This document shows positions 25,969 to 36,724 of a stretch of 64,000 bases of DNA, in pieces. Source of the DNA: Sulfitobacter sp. LCG007. GTDB taxonomy: Bacteria > Pseudomonadota > Alphaproteobacteria > Rhodobacterales > Rhodobacteraceae. Each line of letters begins with the position of its first letter. Position 1 is the first letter of the stretch. The notes beneath the pieces were generated by a model, which saw nothing but the letters and a program-made list of their open reading frames with translations, ran no database searches and had not been told where the DNA came from. The DNA is taken from assembly GCF_040801785.1 (NCBI RefSeq), contig NZ_CP161805.1:4016317-4080316 (forward strand), written 5' to 3'. Both the position numbers and the translations under genes were made by a program.

Positions 25969-27360
25969 ATGACACGCGCAAACCATCTGCCGACCGCCGA
26001 GCTGCAGAAGCTCGACGCGGCGCACCACATGCATCCCTTCACCACCAACGATCAGCTTGCCGAGAAGGGCGCGCGGGTCATCACCCGGGCGAACGGTGTC
26101 TATCTGACCGACAGCGAGGGAAACGAGATACTCGACGGTATGGCGGGGCTCTGGTGCGTCAACATCGGTTACGGGCGCGCGGAAATGGCCGAGGTGGCGG
26201 CGCGCCAGATGAAGGAACTGCCGTTCTACAACACCTTCTTCATGACATCGCATATCCCGGCGCTGACGCTGGCAAAGGATCTGGCCGATCTTGCCCCGGG
26301 TGATCTCAACCACGTCTTCTTCGCCGGGTCGGGATCCGAGGCGAACGACACCAACATCCGCATGGTGCGCACCTACTGGGCGCAGAAGGGAAAGCCCGCG
26401 AAGACGCATATCATCTCGCGCAAGAACGCCTATCACGGGTCGTCGCTGGGGTCGGGATCGCTTGGCGGGATGACCTACATGCACGAACAGGGCGGCATGC
26501 CCATTCCGGGAATCCACCACATCAACCAGCCCGACTGGTGGGGAGAGGGCGGAGACATGACGCCCGAGGAATTCGGGCTCGCCCGGGCACGCGAACTCGA
26601 GGAGAAGATCCTCGAACTTGGTGCCGACAACGTCGCTGCCTTCATTGGCGAGCCGGTGCAGGGCGCGGGCGGCGTGATCGTTCCGCCCTCGACCTACTGG
26701 CCGGAAATCCAGCGCATCTGCGACGAACACGACATTCTCCTGATCGCCGACGAGGTGATTTGCGGCTTCGGGCGCACCAGCAACTGGTTCGGCTCCCAGA
26801 CCATGGGGATCAAGCCGGATATCATGACCATCGCGAAGGGCCTCAGCTCGGGCTACGTGCCGATCGGGGGATCGATCGTCTGCGACGAGGTGGCCGAGGT
26901 CATCGGCGCCTGCGAATTCAATCACGGATACACCTATTCCGGCCACCCGGTCGCAGCCGCGGTGGCGTCCGAGAACCTGCGCATCCTGCGCGAGGAGAAG
27001 ATCGTCGACCATGTGCGCGATGTCGCGGCGCCGGCGCTGAGGGCGGCGCTGGACCGGATCGCCGAGCACCCGATGGTGGGCACGCCCAATGCCGCGGGCC
27101 TGATGGCGTCGATCCCGCTGACGCCGCACAAGGAGAGCAGGGCGAAGTTCGCGGCCGAAAAGGGGACCGTTGGATACATGTGCCGCGAGCGCTGCTTCGC
27201 CAACAATCTGGTGATGCGTCACGTTGGCGACCGCATGATCATCTCTCCGCCGCTGGTCATCACCTCCGAAGAGATCGGCGAGCTTGAGCGCCGCGCGATG
27301 AAGGCGCTGGACGAAACCTATGCCGCCCTGCGCGAACAGGATCTGCTGAGGGCCGCCTGA
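25969..27360 (+). CDS. Class III aminotransferase (putrescine/omega-amine:pyruvate type)
   Basis: A 463-residue PLP enzyme of fold type I. The PLP-binding Asp motif LLIADEVICGFGRTSNWFG and the Schiff-base lysine in MTIAKGLSSGYVPIG are present; the N-terminal HPFTTNDQLAEKGARVI is typical of SpuC-like polyamine:pyruvate aminotransferases. It probably deaminates putrescine or a similar diamine. Its position between the GntR regulator and two polyamine importers supports this; the exact amine is inferred. Confidence 0.85.
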   Translation: MTRANHLPTAELQKLDAAHHMHPFTTNDQLAEKGARVITRANGVYLTDSEGNEILDGMAGLWCVNIGYGRAEMAEVAARQMKELPFYNTFFMTSHIPALTLAKDLADLAPGDLNHVFFAGSGSEANDTNIRMVRTYWAQKGKPAKTHIISRKNAYHGSSLGSGSLGGMTYMHEQGGMPIPGIHHINQPDWWGEGGDMTPEEFGLARARELEEKILELGADNVAAFIGEPVQGAGGVIVPPSTYWPEIQRICDEHDILLIADEVICGFGRTSNWFGSQTMGIKPDIMTIAKGLSSGYVPIGGSIVCDEVAEVIGACEFNHGYTYSGHPVAAAVASENLRILREEKIVDHVRDVAAPALRAALDRIAEHPMVGTPNAAGLMASIPLTPHKESRAKFAAEKGTVGYMCRERCFANNLVMRHVGDRMIISPPLVITSEEIGELERRAMKALDETYAALREQDLLRAA

Positions 27361-27381
27361 CACCGGCCTCACGGGCCGGTG
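27361..27381 (+). terminator. Hairpin directly after the aminotransferase stop codon
   Basis: CACCGGCC (27361-27368) pairs perfectly with GGCCGGTG (27374-27381) around a five-base loop, immediately after the TGA. There is no T-run, so it could be a weak terminator or a 3'-end stabiliser. Confidence 0.55.
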
Positions 27382-27387
27382 GACGAA

Positions 27388-27426
27388 GCGCAGTCGCCGC
27401 GCCGGTTTGGCGCGCAGCGACTGCGC
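27388..27426. repeat. Long bipartite inverted repeat between aminotransferase and second pot operon
   Basis: The outer arms GCGCAGTCGC (27388-27397) and GCGACTGCGC (27417-27426) are perfectly complementary over 10 bp. The inner arms CGCGCC (27398-27403) and GGCGCG (27409-27414) add 6 bp with a two-base bulge (CA) and a GGTTT loop. It lies in the 253-base gap before the second transporter operon, about 190 bases from the start codon. It has no T-tract. It could be a strong RNA fold, a REP-like element or a protein site. The rest of the gap shows no gene. Confidence 0.6.
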
Positions 27427-27613
27427 CTGCCGGATTCGGCGCAAGCGAGGCTCGGCGATACGGCGGACAATGGCCGGAAATCGGGCTATGTCCCGGGATT
27501 GCGCCTTTCATACGCACAATTCTCCAGCAATCGGCTTGCAATCAGGCACCCCAATCGTGTTACCCTTCTGTAAAGAAGCGCGGAAAACCGCCGATACATA
27601 CGGGGAAAAACAT

Positions 27614-28714
<1,101 letters not shown>

Positions 28715-28833
28715 GCGTCCGCGCGACCTGTCGCAGTCCCGACACCCGGGGCGCGACGACCCATCGGCCGGTGCTCAAACCCTCGAATCCGGCTCGTGAC
28801 CCATGAGGGAAAAGAAACGGGAGATATGATTAC

Positions 28834-29946
<1,113 letters not shown>

Positions 29947-29964
29947 GTCACTGACCGACACTGT

Positions 29965-29986
29965 CCGGGGCCCTCGCGGGCCCCGG
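29965..29986 (+). promoter_or_regulatory. Intercistronic hairpin after the binding-protein gene
   Basis: CCGGGGCCC (29965-29973) and GGGCCCCGG (29978-29986) form a perfect 9-bp stem on a TCGC tetraloop, 18 bases after the potD stop. There is no T-run. It mirrors the hairpin found after the first binding-protein gene (23922-23946). Confidence 0.65.
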
Positions 29987-30012
29987 GCACCGAAGACGGG
30001 AAAGGGGCAGGG

Positions 30013-30303
30013 ATGCCGAAGGGTTACATCATCGGGCACATCACCGTCCGGGACGCCGACGCCTACCGCGAGTATGTCGAGCGCGATACACCCATCCTGA
30101 AGGGTCTGGGAGGGCGCTTCATCGTCAGGGGCGGGCAGTCCGAGGTGACCGAAGGCACGGCGCACGAACGCCATGTCGTGATCGAATTCCCGTCCTACGA
30201 AGCGGCCCTGACGGCCTATCACGATCCCGAATACCAGGAAGTCGCCGACATCCGCCGCAGGACGGCGGACAGTACCATCATCGTTGTCGAGGGGGCGGAA
30301 TGA
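30013..30303 (+). CDS. DUF1330 family protein
   Basis: A 96-residue ferredoxin-like alpha/beta protein. MPKGYIIGHITVRDADAYREY and the conserved FPSYEAALTAYHDPEYQEV are hallmarks of DUF1330 (dimeric alpha+beta barrel). No biochemical role is established for the family; it resembles small monooxygenase or isomerase folds. It lies between the binding protein and permease genes of the second importer, so it may act on the imported amine. Confidence 0.85.
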   Translation: MPKGYIIGHITVRDADAYREYVERDTPILKGLGGRFIVRGGQSEVTEGTAHERHVVIEFPSYEAALTAYHDPEYQEVADIRRRTADSTIIVVEGAE

Positions 30304-30346
30304 TGCAGCCCGCGATGCGCAGCCAAGCAGATCAGGAACTCCGGTC

Positions 30347-32047
30347 ATGAGCAGCACGACCACGGGCCCCGACCAGATCACCGGCGCCACCCCGGACAAC
30401 GCCCTGCGCAATGCCGAGCGCGCCGAATCCGCCGATGTGATCACCGCCGATGGCTCTTCGCTGAAGAAGAGCCTGCGCCGGGCCCTGCGCCGCCAGAAGC
30501 TGCGCGCCCTTGCATTGATCGCGCCTTTGCTGATCTTCGTCCTTGTCGCCTTCATCGCGCCGATCGCCGACATGCTGTTCCGGTCGGTCGAGAACCAGAT
30601 CGTGTCGGACACGCTGCCCCGGACCGCCCTCAGCCTGAAGGACTGGGATCCTGCCGCCACGGAATTGCCGGACGAACCGACCTACAAGGCGCTTTACGCC
30701 GACCTCTTCGCGGCTGCCGAACGCAAGATCCACACCCGACTCGGATCGCGGCTCAACTACGAACAGACCGGCCTGTCGTCCGTGTTCCGCAAGTCCGGGC
30801 GCGGCGTCGAGGACATGGCCGAAGTCTTCCAGGACCAGTTCGAGGAGCTCGACGAGTTCTGGGAGGAGGGTGCAAACTGGAATGCCCTGCTGGGCGATCC
30901 CGACTGGCTTGCCGAACTGACCGCCTGGGACGAGAAGTCCGGCGACCGCCAGCCGCGGTTCGAGCTTCGCGAGGGCGTCGAGGAGATCCTGCCGCAAACC
31001 GCCGCCGTCTACGAAGAGTTCGCGACCTTCGTGCAGCGCGAGGAGGACGACAACCTCGCCAAGGAAGATCCCTGGGCGCTGGCCTATTCCGCGCTCTACG
31101 ACGATCTCATCACGCAGCCCGACCTTTCCGGCTGGACCGGTCCCGGCGCCGAACAGCTCGCCGCGGCGAAGGCCGCCGTGCCGGGCTTCACTGGCGTCGA
31201 TTACAAGGCGGCTTTCGCCGACATCGACAAGGACTGGATGGCGCGCGACACCTGGCTGACGCTCAAGACCTACAGCCCGCGCCTGACCAACGGCTATTTC
31301 CTCAACTCCGTCGACCTCAAGAAGTCGCCCGACGGCCCCGAGGCCCGGCCCGAACGCGAGCGGATCTATCTCAAGCTCTTCCTGCGCACCTTCGTGATGT
31401 CCATGGTGATCACGCTCAACTGCATCCTGCTTGGCTACCCGCTGGCCTGGCTGCTCGCCAACCTGCCCGCGCGAACCGCCAACCTGCTGATGATCCTCGT
31501 CCTGCTGCCCTTCTGGACCTCGTTGCTGGTGCGGACCTCGGCCTGGAAGGTCATGCTGCAGCAACAGGGCGTGATCAACGACACGCTGGTCTGGCTTGGT
31601 GTCGTCAGCAATTCCGGACGGCTCGAGCTGATCAACAACCAGACCGGCACGATCATCGCGATGACTCATATCCTGCTGCCCTTCATGATCCTGCCGCTCT
31701 ATTCGGTGATGAAGACGATCCCGCCCTCGTACCTGCGCGCGGCGAAATCGCTGGGGGCGACGAACTGGACGGCGTTCTGGCGGGTCTATTTCCCGCAGTC
31801 CGTTCCGGGCATCGGCGCGGGCTCGATCCTCGTCTTCATCCTCGCGATCGGCTACTACATCACGCCCGAGCTTGTCGGCGGCACCACCGGCACTTTCATC
31901 TCGAACCGGATCGCCTATCACATCTCGGTTTCGCTCAACTGGGGTCTTGGCGCCGCGCTGGGGACGATCCTTCTGGTCGTCGTCCTCGCGCTCTACTGGA
32001 TCTATGACCGCATCGTCGGCATCGACAACGTGAAACTCGGAGGCTGA
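30347..32047 (+). CDS. potB: Polyamine ABC permease with large periplasmic insertion
   Basis: A 566-residue permease; PotB/PotH proteins are usually near 290. After a first helix (LIAPLLIFVLVAFIAPIADML, about residues 55-80) comes about 265 residues of soluble, acidic, helix-rich sequence (from KDWDPAATELPDEP to the RERIYLK before the second helix), then the normal five-helix core with EAA loop YLRAAKSLGATNWTAFWRVYFPQ. ATG 30347 is the start. The insertion would project into the periplasm, where it could contact the binding protein. Confidence 0.88.
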   Translation: MSSTTTGPDQITGATPDNALRNAERAESADVITADGSSLKKSLRRALRRQKLRALALIAPLLIFVLVAFIAPIADMLFRSVENQIVSDTLPRTALSLKDWDPAATELPDEPTYKALYADLFAAAERKIHTRLGSRLNYEQTGLSSVFRKSGRGVEDMAEVFQDQFEELDEFWEEGANWNALLGDPDWLAELTAWDEKSGDRQPRFELREGVEEILPQTAAVYEEFATFVQREEDDNLAKEDPWALAYSALYDDLITQPDLSGWTGPGAEQLAAAKAAVPGFTGVDYKAAFADIDKDWMARDTWLTLKTYSPRLTNGYFLNSVDLKKSPDGPEARPERERIYLKLFLRTFVMSMVITLNCILLGYPLAWLLANLPARTANLLMILVLLPFWTSLLVRTSAWKVMLQQQGVINDTLVWLGVVSNSGRLELINNQTGTIIAMTHILLPFMILPLYSVMKTIPPSYLRAAKSLGATNWTAFWRVYFPQSVPGIGAGSILVFILAIGYYITPELVGGTTGTFISNRIAYHISVSLNWGLGAALGTILLVVVLALYWIYDRIVGIDNVKLGG

Positions 32048-32051
32048 CGAC

Positions 32052-33215
32052 ATGGCAGGCAAGACATCCGCGTCCTTCTACGTCCCCGTCGTCGCCGCCT
32101 TCGGCGCCGTCGCGGGCCTTTTCATCGGCACGGCCCAGGGCAATGGCCTTCTCGGCCTCCTTGGCGGAGCGGCGATTACGGCGCTGGCCGCCTTTGCCCT
32201 CACGGAGGCGGTAAGGGACGAACGTGCCGGCCGCTGGGGTCTTGCCGTCCTCTTCGCGATCGGAGGCTACCTGCTCGGAGGCATTGCCGGTGCGATCATC
32301 GGCGCCGTCTTCGGCTGGTTCTTCGGCTGGCTCACCTTCTGGCTGGCCGAGGGGCGCTACCGTGCGCGCCTCGTGCCCTACCTGACCCCCGGACAGGTGC
32401 TTTGGCACTACGCGTTTCGGGTGATCTGCGCCCTCATCCTGATTTTCCTGATCACGCCGATCCTCGTGGTGATGCCGCTCAGCTTCAATGCCGAGGACTT
32501 CTTCACCTTCACCCCGGCGATGCTGCGCTTCGATCCCGCGGGCTATTCGCTCAAGCACTATCAGGACTTCTTCAACAGTCCCGACTGGCAGGCCGCGCTC
32601 TGGAACTCGCTCAAGATCGCGCCGATGGCGACACTCCTGTCGGTGGGCTTCGGCACGCTGGCCGCGATCGGGCTCAGCCAGCCGCACGTCCCGTTCCGCC
32701 GCACGATCATGGCGATCCTGATCTCACCGATGATCGTCCCGCTGATCATCTCGGCTGCGGGCATGTATTTCTTCTACAGCCGCATCGGACTTCAGGGCAC
32801 CTATCTCGGTGTCGTGCTGGCCCATGCCGCGCTCGGCATTCCCTTTGTCATCATCACCGTGACGGCGACGCTCGTGGGCTTCGACAATTCCCTGACGCGG
32901 GCCGCCGCGAACATGGGTGCCAATCCCGTCACCACATTCTTCCGGGTGCAGATGCCGCTGATCCTGCCGGGCGTGATCTCGGGCGGGCTCTTCGCCTTCA
33001 TCACCTCGTTCGACGAGGTCGTCGTGGTGCTTTTCGTTGGCTCCGCTGCCCAGAAAACGCTGCCCTGGCAAATGTTCATCGGCCTGCGCGAGCAGATCAG
33101 CCCCACGATCCTCGCCGTGGCGACGATCTTGGTGCTGATCTCGATCTGCCTCCTGGCCACCGTCGAGGTCCTGCGCCGACGCTCCGAACGCCTGCGGGGC
33201 CTCAGCCCGGCCTGA
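32052..33215 (+). CDS. potC: Polyamine ABC permease with extra N-terminal membrane domain
   Basis: A 387-residue permease. Residues about 1-115 form an extra, glycine-rich hydrophobic domain of about four helices (FGAVAGLFIGTAQG, YLLGGIAGAIIGAVFGWFFG) not found in ordinary PotC. The standard six-helix core begins at about residue 118, with EAA loop TRAAANMGANPVTTFFRVQMPLI. It starts four bases after the PotB-like gene. Both permeases of this system are thus enlarged in different ways. Confidence 0.88.
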   Translation: MAGKTSASFYVPVVAAFGAVAGLFIGTAQGNGLLGLLGGAAITALAAFALTEAVRDERAGRWGLAVLFAIGGYLLGGIAGAIIGAVFGWFFGWLTFWLAEGRYRARLVPYLTPGQVLWHYAFRVICALILIFLITPILVVMPLSFNAEDFFTFTPAMLRFDPAGYSLKHYQDFFNSPDWQAALWNSLKIAPMATLLSVGFGTLAAIGLSQPHVPFRRTIMAILISPMIVPLIISAAGMYFFYSRIGLQGTYLGVVLAHAALGIPFVIITVTATLVGFDNSLTRAAANMGANPVTTFFRVQMPLILPGVISGGLFAFITSFDEVVVVLFVGSAAQKTLPWQMFIGLREQISPTILAVATILVLISICLLATVEVLRRRSERLRGLSPA

Positions 33216-33227
33216 TCGCAGCCGGGC
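33205..33227. repeat. Inverted repeat spanning the potC stop codon
   Basis: GCCCGGC (33205-33211) and GCCGGGC (33221-33227) are perfect 7-bp arms; the TGA stop at 33213-33215 is in the loop. A second weaker stem (GCACC 33235-33239 with GGTGC 33259-33263) follows. Together they could end the plus-strand pot transcript before the convergent halogenase gene, though no T-run is present. Confidence 0.45.
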
Positions 33228-33290
33228 GATCCAGGCACCGCCCGCCTTGGGGCAGGCCGGTGCACCGCAGGGTTTCCGGAACGCTTCTTT

Positions 33291-34976
33291 CTAGAAGAGC
33301 TGGAGATCCTTCTTGCCGCTCTTGATGTCGGAGAGTTTCGGCATGTTCTGGATCACCAGGGGTTCCGGTACGGCGCCCGGCGTCGCAACCGTCGGCTTCA
33401 TCGCTGCCGCCATTCCAAAGGACGGCGGTTTCAGTTCGCCACGGATATCGCGCAGCAGCGTCTTGTGGTCGGGCATTGTCCTGAGTGTCTGCGTAAGGTC
33501 CGCCTTCGCGCCTTTCCAATACTGGTACCAGATCGGTTTCTTCAACGGGCGCAAAGCATCGCGGATACCGGACCCGTAGCCCGTATCGTAGACCCGCTTT
33601 CCCAGCAGGACGGTCTGATAGACGCGAAAGTCGAACAGCGTGGCGAATTCGATATCGTGTTCCATAGGAAGGCGGTGCTGCCAAAGCTCCAGATTCTCGG
33701 CCAGCCTGTCGGAGATCTTCAATTGCGTGCGCGCGTCGATCCAGTAGGGATCGTCGGTGCGGTTGCCCAGGCGGTAATGCAGGCAGATGAAATCCAGAAC
33801 CTCGTCATAAAGCTTGTCCATCTGCCGATTGTATCTGGCCCGAAGCGACGGCGCGATGTCACGCGTGGGCAGGTGTTCCGCGAACCAGCGCACTGCGTGG
33901 TCGACCATATGGATGGCTGTACTTTCCAGCGGCTCGATGAAACCGCCAGCCAGACCGACCGCGACGCAATTCTTGACCCATGCATTGCGGACCCGGCCGA
34001 TGCGCATGGGGATCACGCGCGGCGTCGCGCCCTTGCCGCTGTCACCCAGCCATCCGAGGTACTCGTCCGCCGCCTGGTCATCCGTGCGGTGCGCGGACGA
34101 GAACACATATCCGGTGCCCACGCGGTTGTAGAGCGGCACCCGCCATGTCCAGCCCGCGCCAAGCGCCGTCGACCGCGTGAGGCTTTCGATCTTCTCGGGA
34201 TCGGGATGCTCGATCTGCAAGGCCATGGCGCGATCGTTCGGCAGATATTCCGAATAGTCCATGAACGGCTCGCCGAGCGCCTGATTGATGATCAGGCCCC
34301 GAAAGCCGGTACAATCCACGACCATCTCGATGTCATGGCGGCCCCCGCACTCGAGCATCAGATGGCTGACGTTGCCCTGTTCGTCCAGTTCGACCGACTG
34401 GACCTCGTCCCGGATGTGTTCCACGCCGCGCCGGGTGCAGACACGTGTGAGCATTCCGGCGAATTTCACCGCGTCGAGATGATAGGCATAGCCGAACCGC
34501 TGCTCGAATTCGGGCTGTCCCAATTGTCGCGCGCCCTTGCACATGCGGCCCAGATCGTCATGCGGCGAAATGGATTGCGTGAAATCCCGGTCTCCATTGC
34601 CAAAGCGCAGGAAATATTCGGCGGCTTCTTCCCCATAGAGCATCTGGCCGTGGGCGAAGGGGTTCACATAGTCGATGCGATTGCCCTGCGCGTCCTTGTT
34701 CCAATCGCAGAACTTCACGCCCAGTTTGAATGAGGCGTTGGTTTCCCGAAACAGATCACGCTCCGAAATTCCAACCTCGCGGATCGTGCGCGGCATTCGG
34801 GGCACCGTGGCTTCTCCGACGCCCACGGTCGAGATCCTGGGACTTTCAATCAGGCAGATATGCGGGCGGTCCTTGGGGGCGGACGTGCGGGAAAACACCG
34901 TGTCGAGTATAAGCGCAGTCATCCAGCCCGCCGTGCCGCCGCCCACGATGGTGATCTTGTTCAGACGATTGTTCAT
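33291..34976 (-). CDS. Flavin-dependent tryptophan-halogenase-like protein
   Basis: A 561-residue protein of the tryptophan halogenase family. GGGTAGW (12-18) binds FAD, WTWRVP (276-281) fits the WxWxIP halogenase motif, NASFK gives Lys84 at the position of catalytic Lys79 of RebH/PrnA, and EPLEST gives Glu351 at the position of catalytic Glu346. The key halogenation residues are therefore kept. ATG 34976 lies after GGGATGGG; homology starts there. It needs a flavin reductase, and none is adjacent. No biosynthetic genes surround it, so the substrate is unknown. Confidence 0.85.
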   Translation of the reverse strand: MNNRLNKITIVGGGTAGWMTALILDTVFSRTSAPKDRPHICLIESPRISTVGVGEATVPRMPRTIREVGISERDLFRETNASFKLGVKFCDWNKDAQGNRIDYVNPFAHGQMLYGEEAAEYFLRFGNGDRDFTQSISPHDDLGRMCKGARQLGQPEFEQRFGYAYHLDAVKFAGMLTRVCTRRGVEHIRDEVQSVELDEQGNVSHLMLECGGRHDIEMVVDCTGFRGLIINQALGEPFMDYSEYLPNDRAMALQIEHPDPEKIESLTRSTALGAGWTWRVPLYNRVGTGYVFSSAHRTDDQAADEYLGWLGDSGKGATPRVIPMRIGRVRNAWVKNCVAVGLAGGFIEPLESTAIHMVDHAVRWFAEHLPTRDIAPSLRARYNRQMDKLYDEVLDFICLHYRLGNRTDDPYWIDARTQLKISDRLAENLELWQHRLPMEHDIEFATLFDFRVYQTVLLGKRVYDTGYGSGIRDALRPLKKPIWYQYWKGAKADLTQTLRTMPDHKTLLRDIRGELKPPSFGMAAAMKPTVATPGAVPEPLVIQNMPKLSDIKSGKKDLQLF

Positions 34977-35226
34977 GTGGTCCCATCCCCCGGTAGTTTT
35001 CAGAAACTGTACCTCGGCTTTTGGAATTCGCAAAACCATCCATTTCATGGGATCGAAAAGATGCCGGCAACTGCTCCGAATTTCGATTTGCTGTGCAATT
35101 GTTAGGGCCGATTTCGCCACAAGTTGCGGTGCGGGCGGCAGGCAGCCACTTTCGGGATTTCGAATTCTAGCGAAGGTTGCGTACTTGCCGCAAAACGGGA
35201 TTTGCTGAACCGGGCTGCCGCTGACG

Positions 35227-35949
35227 TCAGGTCCCGGACGTCTCCGGCGCAGGGGAACAGGCCTCGCGCTCGTTGCGGATCCGTTCGAGATGCTCGCGCA
35301 GCATCGGTACGCGGCGCGGGCGGAAGCTCTTGTCGGTCCGCACGAGGTTGCGCATCCGGTCCAGCCGGAAGGTGCGGTAATCCCGACGGAGGTGGCACCA
35401 GGCCATCAGCATGTTGGTATTTTCGAGATAGACCAGCCCCAGCGGATCGACCTCGCGCGAGCTGGCGTTGCCCCTGCCGTCCTCGTAGTCGAAACGGACC
35501 GCGACCTCGTCCCATGCCGCCGCCCGCAGCGCGGCCACGTCCACCACGATCACCGGCGCAACCGAGAAGCGATGGGCATCCAGTACGGCATGCTGCAACC
35601 TGTGCGCCTGGCGGGGCGGCACACGCGCCTTGATCTTCACCAGCGCCGAGCGTGCTGCCTTGGCCAGCGCCGGGTCCCCGATGACCGCCACCTCGCGCAG
35701 CCCCAGCACCAGCGCTTCCAGCTCGTCGTTCTCGAAGGCCAGCGGCGGCAGGGAGGCGTCCTCGATCAGCGTGTAGCCGAACCCCGCCTCGCCGTCGATC
35801 ACCGCGCCCATGCCGCGCAAGGCCTCGACGTCGCGGTATATCGTCCTGAGCGACATCTCCATCTCGCCCGCAAGCTGTTGTGCCGTGACGGGCGGCGGCA
35901 GCCGCCGAAGCGTCTGCATCATCTGGAAAAGCCGGTGAGTCCTGTTCAT
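35227..35949 (-). CDS. YafY-type transcriptional regulator (HTH + WYL)
   Basis: A 240-residue regulator with an N-terminal DeoR-like helix-turn-helix (TAQQLAGEMEMSLRTIYRDVEAL, about residues 22-44) and a C-terminal WYL domain (PLGLVYLENTNMLMAWCHLR, then RTFRLDRM). WYL domains sense small molecules or nucleic-acid ligands. It diverges from the GST-like gene at 36032 across an 82-base gap with a dyad, implying control of that gene and of itself. The 250-base gap between it and the halogenase start shows no further gene. Confidence 0.9.
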   Translation of the reverse strand: MNRTHRLFQMMQTLRRLPPPVTAQQLAGEMEMSLRTIYRDVEALRGMGAVIDGEAGFGYTLIEDASLPPLAFENDELEALVLGLREVAVIGDPALAKAARSALVKIKARVPPRQAHRLQHAVLDAHRFSVAPVIVVDVAALRAAAWDEVAVRFDYEDGRGNASSREVDPLGLVYLENTNMLMAWCHLRRDYRTFRLDRMRNLVRTDKSFRPRRVPMLREHLERIRNEREACSPAPETSGT

Positions 35950-35982
35950 GCCCGCAACATATCAGGTCTCCTGCCGGAAGTT

Positions 35983-36006
35983 GACAGGATTGGTCCCTAA
36001 CCTGTC
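35983..36006. promoter_or_regulatory. Dyad between WYL regulator and GST-like gene
   Basis: GACAGG (35983-35988) and CCTGTC (36001-36006) are inverted around a 12-base spacer, with further partial symmetry inside (TTGG on the left against CTAA on the right arm). The half-sites are 18 bases centre to centre, under two helical turns. It is a candidate operator for the YafY-type protein. Confidence 0.5.
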
Positions 36007-36031
36007 TGTCAGCGCCAATCGGAAACCGCAC

Positions 36032-36724
36032 ATGATCACGTTGCTCACCTATCCCGCCGCTTTCGGGGAATTCTCGATCAGTCCGTTCTGCACCAAGGCC
36101 GCCTGGCTATTGAACGCTTCCGGTCTGCGATGGGTCCGCGAGGACACCCTCGACCCGCGAAAGATGCCGCATGGAAAACTGCCCGCGGTCCGCATCGCCG
36201 ACCGTATCATCGCCGACAGCGAAACGATCCGCGCCCATCTCGAGACCGAGGGCGCCAGCTTCGATGCCGAACTATCTGAGCTCGACCGCGCCAATGCCCG
36301 AGCCTTCACCCGCATGGCGGACGAGCATCTCTACTTTCACCTGTTGCAGGACCGCTGGAGCAATGACGCTGTCTGGAGCCGGATCCGCGACACCTTCTTC
36401 GGCGAATTGCCGCGGCCGCTCAGGGGTCTCGTCAGCGGCATGGTCCGGCGCGAGGTTCTCAAGGGGCTGAAGGCACAGGGCACCGGACGGTTCTCGGAAG
36501 CCGAGCGCATGGCCCGGATCGAACAGGACCTCGGGGCGATCGCCGCGAGGCTCTGGCAGGGGAGCTTTCTGTTCGGCTCGAAACCGTGCTCGGCGGATGC
36601 CTCCGTCGCCGCCATGCTTTCGGGAATGCGCGCGACGCCCGAGGCAACGGCGCTGCAGCGCCGGATTTCCGGGGACATGCAGCTGTGCGCGTACATCGAC
36701 CGGACGGCCGCGGCTTTCGCCTAG
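36032..36724 (+). CDS. Glutathione S-transferase-like protein
   Basis: A 230-residue thioredoxin-fold GST-like protein. The N-terminal half has FSISPFCTKAAWLLNASGL (the S/C-x-x-C-type position of GST active sites), then KLPAVRIADRIIADSETI with the cis-Pro and Asp-Ser pair that bind glutathione; the C-terminal half is all-helical. The layout resembles metaxin/Fax-type GSTs. It probably acts in detoxification; the substrate is unknown. It overlaps the end of rnr by four bases (convergent). Confidence 0.82.
   Translation: MITLLTYPAAFGEFSISPFCTKAAWLLNASGLRWVREDTLDPRKMPHGKLPAVRIADRIIADSETIRAHLETEGASFDAELSELDRANARAFTRMADEHLYFHLLQDRWSNDAVWSRIRDTFFGELPRPLRGLVSGMVRREVLKGLKAQGTGRFSEAERMARIEQDLGAIAARLWQGSFLFGSKPCSADASVAAMLSGMRATPEATALQRRISGDMQLCAYIDRTAAAFA

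Noticed and set aside
25924..27444. A 506-codon minus-strand frame opposite the aminotransferase
   Set aside because: The plus strand holds complete PLP-binding motifs; the minus frame has no family signature.
35981..36006. TTGACA at 35981 as the -35 element of the GST-like gene
   Set aside because: No acceptable -10 element lies 15-19 bases downstream; the dyad reading explains the sequence better.
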